Positions 6,721 through 11,026 of a stretch of 11,026 nt of DNA are shown piece after piece. The DNA is taken from positions 1 to 11,026 of the forward strand of contig CANPXY010000035.1 of the NCBI GenBank assembly GCA_947587115.1. The letters run 5' to 3'. The DNA is from an uncultured Bacilli bacterium (lineage in GTDB: Bacteria > Bacillota_I > Bacilli_A > RF39 > UBA660). The notes under the pieces were generated by a model. It was given only the letters and a program-made list of their open reading frames with translations, ran no database searches and was not told the DNA's origin. A program made the position numbers and the translations under genes. Positions within the stretch are counted from its first letter, which is position 1, and every line of letters starts with the position of its first letter.

Positions 6721-6977
6721 TGAAAGCACGTAATACTACAATCTAATTGTATCGCGCTTTAAAGAGCATTATAGTCCCTTAAATCATTTTCAATGTTTAA
6801 AATTATAGCAGCTAATTTTTTGTTAAATAATTCTATCAACTCTTCACCACTTAAAGTATTTGTTATAATTTTATTTTCTATCAGATAATGAACTTCTTTT
6901 TCCATTTAAAATCTCCATATTCTAATTAACACTATAAATTTTTAAAAAAATTATTCATTTGTAAAAATGTGCTTTCA
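6721..6977. repeat. Inverted repeat around the 48-aa ORF
   Basis: TGAAAGCAC at 6721-6729 occurs as its exact reverse complement GTGCTTTCA at 6969-6977. Extended inward, the two ends agree imperfectly (TAC also recurs a few bases further in). They bracket the 48-residue minus-strand ORF. No target-site duplication is visible outside them, so a mobile-element origin is only one possibility and chance another. Confidence 0.3.
6759..6905 (-). CDS. Small hypothetical protein of 48 residues
   Basis: Begins MEKEVHYLIENKIITNTL and ends DLRDYNAL; predicted mostly helical with an acidic start. GGAG lies 7 nt before the ATG at 6905, a sound translation start, and TATAGT about 25 nt upstream could be a -10. 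The pattern (short, ENK segment followed by an LxxKLAAIILN helix) looks like small accessory ORFs of mobile elements in Bacillota, but I cannot name a family. It is followed by the 41-residue ORF on the same strand, with an imperfect hairpin in the gap (about 6723-6760). Confidence 0.5.
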   Translation of the reverse strand: MEKEVHYLIENKIITNTLSGEELIELFNKKLAAIILNIENDLRDYNAL

Positions 6978-7063
6978 TCACCAATTTGTTTAAATTTAAT
7001 ATTGTAATTCAAGAAACATTAAAAATATCTCTAAAATATGTTATAATTATTTATATATAATGA

Positions 7064-7192
7064 GGTAGGCTAGAGCTGTCTATTGTTGATTTTGCAAGAC
7101 GAAGTCCTATAAGTAGTACTACCCTTGCTCCTACTTTGCATCAAACCCCAGAACAAATTGATCAAGAAGATCCTTTAGTAGATAAATCTTAA
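7064..7192 (+). pseudogene. GC-richer strip: remnant of a gene 3' end, or a short RNA
   Basis: This strip stands out by base composition from the very AT-rich DNA on both sides. One plus-strand frame is open for 42 codons up to TAA at 7190-7192 and reads as a plausible hydrophilic C-terminal tail (VDFARRSPISSTTLAPTL, then a Gln/Glu/Asp-rich end VDKS), but a stop codon sits directly upstream at 7061-7063 and there is no ATG. I do not recognise the protein. TATAAT at 7056-7061 just before the strip could instead start a short RNA; GTAGTACTAC at 7113-7122 is a perfect palindrome, but I find no extended fold or terminator. Confidence 0.4.
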
Positions 7193-7308
7193 AACTTTGG
7201 ACATTGTCATCCACAAGTAAAGCATTAAAAAAAGAATAATTACTATAAAAAATAACATGACCTATCAATCTTTTAAAATCCATATTACTTTTATAATCAT
7301 CCAAAATC

Positions 7309-7317
7309 TGTTATACT
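7309..7317 (+). promoter_or_regulatory. Extended -10 promoter of the 953-aa gene
   Basis: TGT-TATACT forms an extended -10 element, with only a weak TTTTAT 17 nt upstream as -35. The predicted start (about 7324) falls at the centre of the adjoining palindrome, leaving a leader of about 60 nt before the AGGAGG binding site. Confidence 0.55.
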
Positions 7318-7334
7318 ATTCTATAGAATAGTAT
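7313..7334. promoter_or_regulatory. Perfect 22-bp palindrome, likely operator
   Basis: Each half is ATACTATTCTA and its exact complement, with no central spacer: 11 of 11 positions match. It overlaps the -10 box and covers the predicted transcription start, the usual place for a dimeric repressor to block a promoter. No regulator gene is visible in the window; the product of this operon might itself bind here. It has no T tract, so it is not a terminator. Confidence 0.65.
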
Positions 7335-7385
7335 GCTAATGTCAATATATGAATACTTAATCAAAAATTATTATAGGAGGCACAA

Positions 7386-10247
7386 ATGACAAATGAAAAA
7401 ATAATTGAAAAAATGTTAAGGTGCGTAGAAAAAAGAAAATATGATAAGCTTGAGAGATTATTTTCTAAAAACGGAAATAACGAGGAATTATGGGACAATA
7501 TTTTACTTCAAAATCCGGATCTTATTTTTAGAACACCAGAGTCTATAACAAAATTAAGTACTGAAATTCAAAAAAAAATAATTAATGTTTCACCTGCTTG
7601 CATACGATATGCTTCTGATGAAGTAAGAAATGATAGAAGTTATATGGAAGAATTACAACGAAAAATAGATTCAAGAGAAGCAAAGTTTACGACTTCCGCA
7701 TATCATTCCGTATATCAATATTTAGGATCAAAATTATCACAAGATAAGGAATTTCTTTTAAGTATAAGCGACAAAGATCCTTCGGCGTTCCTTAGATCTA
7801 TGGAAAAAGTACAATATGATGATGAAACTATAAAAAGTTTTTTTGACAAACACCCTAGATATGTTAGCAGTCTACCAGATAATTTAAAATATAATTATGA
7901 TTATGCTGCAAGTTTGATTTTAAGATTATCAACATATAGTGATAGTGTCGCTTTTTATTGTGGTACTATGAGATATGAGTATTTACAAAATCCAAAAATA
8001 AAAGAAGCAATAATAAAAGCTACAGATGAAGAAACATATAAAAAGACTTTATTAAATTCGCTATTTCAATATCCAGATCAATTAAAAAACATATCGCCAG
8101 AAGAATTAAAAGAATTGATTATTTTAAATCCGATCCAGTTTATAGGTGCTTCTGATGATTTAAAATCTATATTATCTACGGAACAATATAGAATGATTCA
8201 AACGATCGATAATATTTCAAAAATGCTTTTTAAACAAATTGATACACCTCAAAAATTAAGTAATGCTTTATTTGAATTATCAAAATCAGTTAGTGATGGT
8301 CTTCCTTATGAAAATATTTTTAATCAAGTAAATTCTAATTGGCAACAAATTTTACCTTGGATAAAACAAATAGATGAATGGCACACAATGCAAGATGGAT
8401 CAATAGTACAGAATATTTCTCCTCAAGGGTTTTACAGTATTTATAATTTACTAGCAGCTATTGAAGGCAATAAATTAGACCAAGCTTTTCAAGTGTTTTT
8501 TAATGCTGAATCACGTGCTTCTGCATATGGATCGGGTATAAAAAATGTAAATATTACTGATGATAATTTATCTTTTTTACAATTTGCTTGTTTTTATAGT
8601 TTTTTTGGTAGGGATACTAGCTCTATGGAAATGTATAGTAGATTATTTTCAAAAATAAGTGAATGGACTAGTGATCCAAGTGAATCATTTGGACTTATTG
8701 AGCGCATTGACAGTGACATAAATTTGAAAAATTTATTACTTAACACTAATATTGAAGCGTTAGATCAAGATTTATTGATAAATGTATTTGGCTATGTTAC
8801 ATCAAATATGAATTTTATTAGCCAAATTACGAGTTTAGAAGAATTAAGGGATTATTCTAAATTTGTAGAAACAGCATTAACTAATTTTGAAGCAAATGGT
8901 TTTAATGAACAAAAAGATAAAGTATTATTAAAATATTTTCAAATTGACTCATGGATGGCCGAGAGATTTATACATGCTTATTTAAGCTCAGACAATAGCT
9001 CATCTTTATATCAGAGTATGCCAGAAGCAAAATATTTAAAAGATATTTTAGAAAAAATTACTACTGCTAGTGATATTGAAACTATTGAAAATATAGGGAA
9101 ATCTTTAAGTAATCAAAATGCAAGAGTTACTTTTAAAGATGTGCATAACATAATTACAAATATTAAAAAAAGTTATGGAAAAGAAATAAATTCTTCACTA
9201 CTACAAGTAAATACTCCATCTGGAATAATAGACGCAACAAATATAGATTTTAATTTATTGGTACACGTAATAGGTGCTTACGGATCAGCCCCTGTTGGGG
9301 ATATATATGATTCTTGGAATACCCAAGAAAAAACTTCAGTCGAAACTATTTGTACTAGTTTTATTTCATCAAATAATATGGGGATAGCACCTACTGATGA
9401 ACATTCTGTTGTTTTAGGTTTTAATAATTTACCTGATGATTTTTTAGAACTAATGAGTTGTAATGATCTATATTCAAGAGGACTTTTTGCACATAGGGAA
9501 AGTAGATTTTTAACCTCAGAAGAGTTAAAAAACAATACTAGACACGGACATAATGAACTAGTCATAAGAAGAAGAAAAGGAGCATATACCGAAGAAAAAG
9601 TTGAACCATCATATATTATTTGTTTTGATAGCGTGAATGAAGAAAGCCAAACAGCAGCTCAAAAATTCGGTGTTCCTATCGTATTTATAGATCGTGAAAA
9701 AGTTGCCGAAAGACATTGTAGCGAAATAATAAGTTTGCGAGAACAATTTAAAGAAACACTAGATCCACATTTAATCTCTAAAATTATTTGTGAACAAGAA
9801 AACAATAAAGCTGGTTTAAGAATAGCAAGACCTGATCTTGTAGAAAAATATTTTAGTACTGAATTTAGACAAAAAAATATAGAAGAATTATTCTCTGTTA
9901 TTAGCGCTGGACTAAATACGAATAATCCAAACGCAATTACTGCGATGAATGAATTTGTTAAAGTTATAGAGCGTGAAATCCAAAAATGTGAAATTACAGA
10001 CGAAACGACACATAGAAAAAATAATTTTGATATAAATTGTCAAGAATTTTTGCACACTTTTAAATCAAATCCGGCTTATAGGCAAGATTTTGAATTACCA
10101 AAAGAATTGACGCCAGAAGAAACATATCAAAAGTTTATTGAATGTAGGGATAGACTAGCCGAACGTGAAAGAGCGGAATTACAATATATTAATAATCCAA
10201 AAAAAGGTTTGGAAGAAGCATCTAGTTCGAAAAAGGTAGGTGGTTAA
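7386..10247 (+). CDS. Large uncharacterised helical protein with a C-terminal alpha/beta domain, possible effector
   Basis: 953 residues, start ATG at 7386 with AGGAGG 5 nt away. No signal peptide or membrane segment, so cytoplasmic. Residues 1-280 contain loose helical repeats of about 25-35 residues built around Asn-Pro or Pro turns (LQNPDLIF, VSPACIRYASDEVRND, KHPRYVSSLPDNL, LNPIQFIGASDDL), reminiscent of DUF4116 repeats. Residues 280-600 are helical without a recognised domain. Residues about 618-770 form a distinct alpha/beta domain: FNLLVHVIG (H627), ETICTSFIS (C656, S658), NNTRHGHNELVIRRR (H720, H722, E724), PSYIICFD and GVPIVFIDREK. Residues after 780 are helical and charged. The H...[ST]S...E order recalls ADP-ribosyltransferase folds; a Cys/His enzyme is an alternative. 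I believe similar domains occur in unannotated gut Bacillota proteins. Codon use (many ATA, AGA) and composition differ from the left part, suggesting transfer. The 97-aa gene follows directly. Confidence 0.6.
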   Translation: MTNEKIIEKMLRCVEKRKYDKLERLFSKNGNNEELWDNILLQNPDLIFRTPESITKLSTEIQKKIINVSPACIRYASDEVRNDRSYMEELQRKIDSREAKFTTSAYHSVYQYLGSKLSQDKEFLLSISDKDPSAFLRSMEKVQYDDETIKSFFDKHPRYVSSLPDNLKYNYDYAASLILRLSTYSDSVAFYCGTMRYEYLQNPKIKEAIIKATDEETYKKTLLNSLFQYPDQLKNISPEELKELIILNPIQFIGASDDLKSILSTEQYRMIQTIDNISKMLFKQIDTPQKLSNALFELSKSVSDGLPYENIFNQVNSNWQQILPWIKQIDEWHTMQDGSIVQNISPQGFYSIYNLLAAIEGNKLDQAFQVFFNAESRASAYGSGIKNVNITDDNLSFLQFACFYSFFGRDTSSMEMYSRLFSKISEWTSDPSESFGLIERIDSDINLKNLLLNTNIEALDQDLLINVFGYVTSNMNFISQITSLEELRDYSKFVETALTNFEANGFNEQKDKVLLKYFQIDSWMAERFIHAYLSSDNSSSLYQSMPEAKYLKDILEKITTASDIETIENIGKSLSNQNARVTFKDVHNIITNIKKSYGKEINSSLLQVNTPSGIIDATNIDFNLLVHVIGAYGSAPVGDIYDSWNTQEKTSVETICTSFISSNNMGIAPTDEHSVVLGFNNLPDDFLELMSCNDLYSRGLFAHRESRFLTSEELKNNTRHGHNELVIRRRKGAYTEEKVEPSYIICFDSVNEESQTAAQKFGVPIVFIDREKVAERHCSEIISLREQFKETLDPHLISKIICEQENNKAGLRIARPDLVEKYFSTEFRQKNIEELFSVISAGLNTNNPNAITAMNEFVKVIEREIQKCEITDETTHRKNNFDINCQEFLHTFKSNPAYRQDFELPKELTPEETYQKFIECRDRLAERERAELQYINNPKKGLEEASSSKKVGG

Positions 10248-10248
10248 A

Positions 10249-10542
10249 ATGGTAGAAAATGAATTAATAGAAGTTTTTAAACAATTAGATGATAATGAGA
10301 AAAGAAATCAAATTAGTTCGGAACTAGAAAAATTAGGTCTATTATTACAGGGTATTCACGAAAAATATCAAATACCAAGAATGTTGAGTGCAATAAATTC
10401 TTATAATAAAGCAACAGATATTAATATGACGGACAGTGAGTATTTTAATTTGATTTATCAAGATATAATTTTTATAAGAAAAGATATATTAACATTAGTA
10501 AATTCTTTAATGAATAATTCATCTAATAGATCGGAATTATAG
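10249..10542 (+). CDS. Small acidic helical protein coupled to the 953-aa gene
   Basis: 97 residues starting at ATG 10249, one base after the stop of the upstream gene. GGTAGGTGG at 10235-10243 serves as the binding site inside the upstream coding end; an in-frame GTG at 10240 lies within that site and is less likely. The sequence is soluble and almost entirely helical, with a heptad-like first half (LIEVFKQLDDNEKRNQ, LEKLGLLLQGI) and a hydrophobic C-terminal helix (IIFIRKDILTLVNSLM), and no cysteines. No family is recognised. The tight coupling implies equal expression with the 953-aa protein and makes a binding partner, chaperone or antidote plausible, which is inference only. Confidence 0.7.
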   Translation: MVENELIEVFKQLDDNEKRNQISSELEKLGLLLQGIHEKYQIPRMLSAINSYNKATDINMTDSEYFNLIYQDIIFIRKDILTLVNSLMNNSSNRSEL

Positions 10543-10639
10543 AGGCTCAGTATAAACATATTGGAATTACAATTAAAAAGGAGTGTAAAAAATTGCTTCC
10601 ATTACAAAATTTTTAATAATGTTATATTTACTTGTGAAA

Positions 10640-10765
10640 TGATTGCGTCCGTGCATAGAGGTATCTAGCACATGGCGGGTATCGGTAAAATTCAAAAATA
10701 GAGGAAATGACTATTTTGGTAAGTAAATACATGGGATTAAGGTACTTGATATAAGTGCCTTTTTT
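10640..10765 (+). ncRNA. Candidate structured RNA of about 125 nt
   Basis: Three hairpins follow one another in a stretch without a convincing ORF. The first is GTGC-a-TAGA / TCTAGCAC (10651-10671, loop GGTA, one bulged A), with CCG/CGG flanks that could extend it. The second is AAAATAG / CTATTTT (10695-10717). The third is a 9-bp terminator (10739-10761) followed by T residues. The first part is GC-richer than its surroundings, as often seen for functional RNAs in AT-rich genomes. The 5' end is not defined; a weak TATATT at 10623-10628 could be its -10, or it could be the 3' UTR of the 953-aa/97-aa transcript. No known RNA family is recognised. Confidence 0.45.
10739..10765 (+). terminator. 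Rho-independent terminator
   Basis: AAGGTACTT pairs with AAGTGCCTT (one G-T pair) around GATAT and is followed by a run of T to 10765. It works only rightwards, since the other strand lacks a T tract, and closes the transcript covering the 953-aa gene, the 97-aa gene and the candidate RNA. Confidence 0.88.
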
Positions 10766-10776
10766 GATGGTATAAT
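10746..10776 (+). promoter_or_regulatory. Promoter of the last, partial gene
   Basis: TTGATA (10746-10751), a 19-nt spacer, and TGG-TATAAT (10768-10776, extended -10). The -35 lies inside the terminator hairpin of the preceding unit. The predicted start is at about 10783, at the first base of the GGTGAT ribosome binding site. Confidence 0.65.
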
Positions 10777-10793
10777 ATAGTTGGTGATTAAAA

Positions 10794-11026
10794 ATGAAAA
10801 TTGTTAAAACTGATACAAGTAATCCTAGTTATTTAAGTATGTATCAAATTGCAATTAATTTGATTGGATATATAAGCTTATATAATGGTTTAGTTAACTT
10901 ATACAAGCAAGTTAAGGATGATAAAAAATTGAATGGCTTTATGACTTTTGCAAATACGGCAATGCTAAAAGATATGGCTATTGAATTAAATGAACTGTAT
11001 ATATTTTCTGATTCAATATTACCAAC
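10794..11026 (+). CDS. Unrecognised protein, 3' part beyond the window
   Basis: 77 codons are visible from ATG 10794, open to the window edge. GGTGAT lies 5 nt upstream (10783-10788). The protein starts MKIVKTDTSNPSYLSMYQIA and is rich in Ile, Leu, Tyr and Asn with amphipathic helices (INLIGYISLYNGLVNLY, NTAMLKDMAIELNELYIF); no signal peptide or clear membrane span. I do not recognise a family. Composition matches the AT-rich accessory region rather than the left part of the window. It has its own promoter, so it is a separate unit from the 953-aa/97-aa pair, though it could share its function. Confidence 0.65.
   Translation, partial: MKIVKTDTSNPSYLSMYQIAINLIGYISLYNGLVNLYKQVKDDKKLNGFMTFANTAMLKDMAIELNELYIFSDSILP

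Larger units (their letters stand above)
6906..7385. other. Gene-poor AT-rich stretch before the 953-aa gene
   Basis: No full-length gene is evident in these 480 bases. They hold the upstream region of the 48-aa ORF, an AT-rich segment with TATAAT boxes (7042-7047, 7056-7061), the GC-richer strip at 7064-7192, and the promoter and palindrome of the 953-aa gene with its leader. A 50-codon minus-strand ORF (7131-7283) exists but has a poorly placed binding site. Confidence 0.6.

Noticed and set aside
7131..7283. 50-codon minus-strand ORF (MDFKRLIGHVIFY...)
   Set aside because: GGATGAT is 13 nt from the ATG, too far, there is no promoter, and it runs antisense over the GC-richer strip whose plus-strand frame is equally open.
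10578..10616. AAGGAG followed by TTG and a 7-codon ORF downstream of the 97-aa gene
   Set aside because: The binding site is good, but the peptide is too short to support; it may be the scar of a lost gene start or a leader peptide, with no further evidence.
1..11026. CRISPR array, transposase, integrase or replication origin
   Set aside because: No regularly spaced direct repeats, no DDE/serine/tyrosine recombinase motifs and no DnaA-box cluster were seen on either strand.

Overview
The window comes from an AT-rich Gram-positive, spore-forming Bacillota genome, most likely one of the low-GC Bacilli/Erysipelotrichia-like gut lineages; the lineage is inferred from gene families and composition, not from a marker gene. 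Three genes belong to spore-cortex or sporulation families (a CwlJ-type cortex hydrolase, a CwlD-type amidase and a SpoIID/LytB-type protein). The genetic code is standard: the only tRNA is tRNA-Trp with anticodon CCA, and UGA ends two genes.

Left part (1-4345). tRNA-Trp lies on the minus strand. It is followed by cwlJ (+), a terminator hairpin shared with a convergent ZIP-family metal transporter (-), then cwlD (+) behind a good sigma-E-like promoter. Facing cwlD is a minus-strand pair: a zinc-dependent phospholipase C-like protein followed by a SpoIID-like protein. The 3' ends of cwlD and the spoIID-like gene overlap by 113 bp in antisense. The SpoIID-like protein has lost two hallmark residues of its family, including the proposed catalytic glutamate.

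Middle part (4346-6524). A 91-100 bp divergent promoter region separates the phospholipase-like gene from a plus-strand pair: an Abi_2/AbiD-F family HEPN protein with an R-x4-H motif, and a membrane-anchored HtrA/DegP serine protease. Their start and stop codons overlap (ATGA), so they should be translated together. A strong terminator follows.

Right part (6525-11026). Composition drops sharply to very AT-rich DNA with many ATA and AGA codons, which looks like an accessory region. It holds two tiny minus-strand ORFs, a GC-richer strip that looks like a gene remnant or RNA, and then an apparent unit. The unit starts with an extended -10 promoter overlapped by a perfect 22-bp palindrome. Next come a 953-residue alpha-helical protein with a distinct alpha/beta domain near its C-terminus, a 97-residue partner starting 1 nt after its stop codon, and a possible structured RNA of about 125 nt (three consecutive hairpins, the last a terminator). 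An unrecognised gene then runs off the window. The 953-aa/97-aa pair is the best candidate here for an undescribed system, possibly an effector with a partner or immunity protein, but that role is inference.

A recurring pattern is that several genes place the Shine-Dalgarno sequence directly after the -10 box, leaving predicted mRNA leaders of only about 10 nt.
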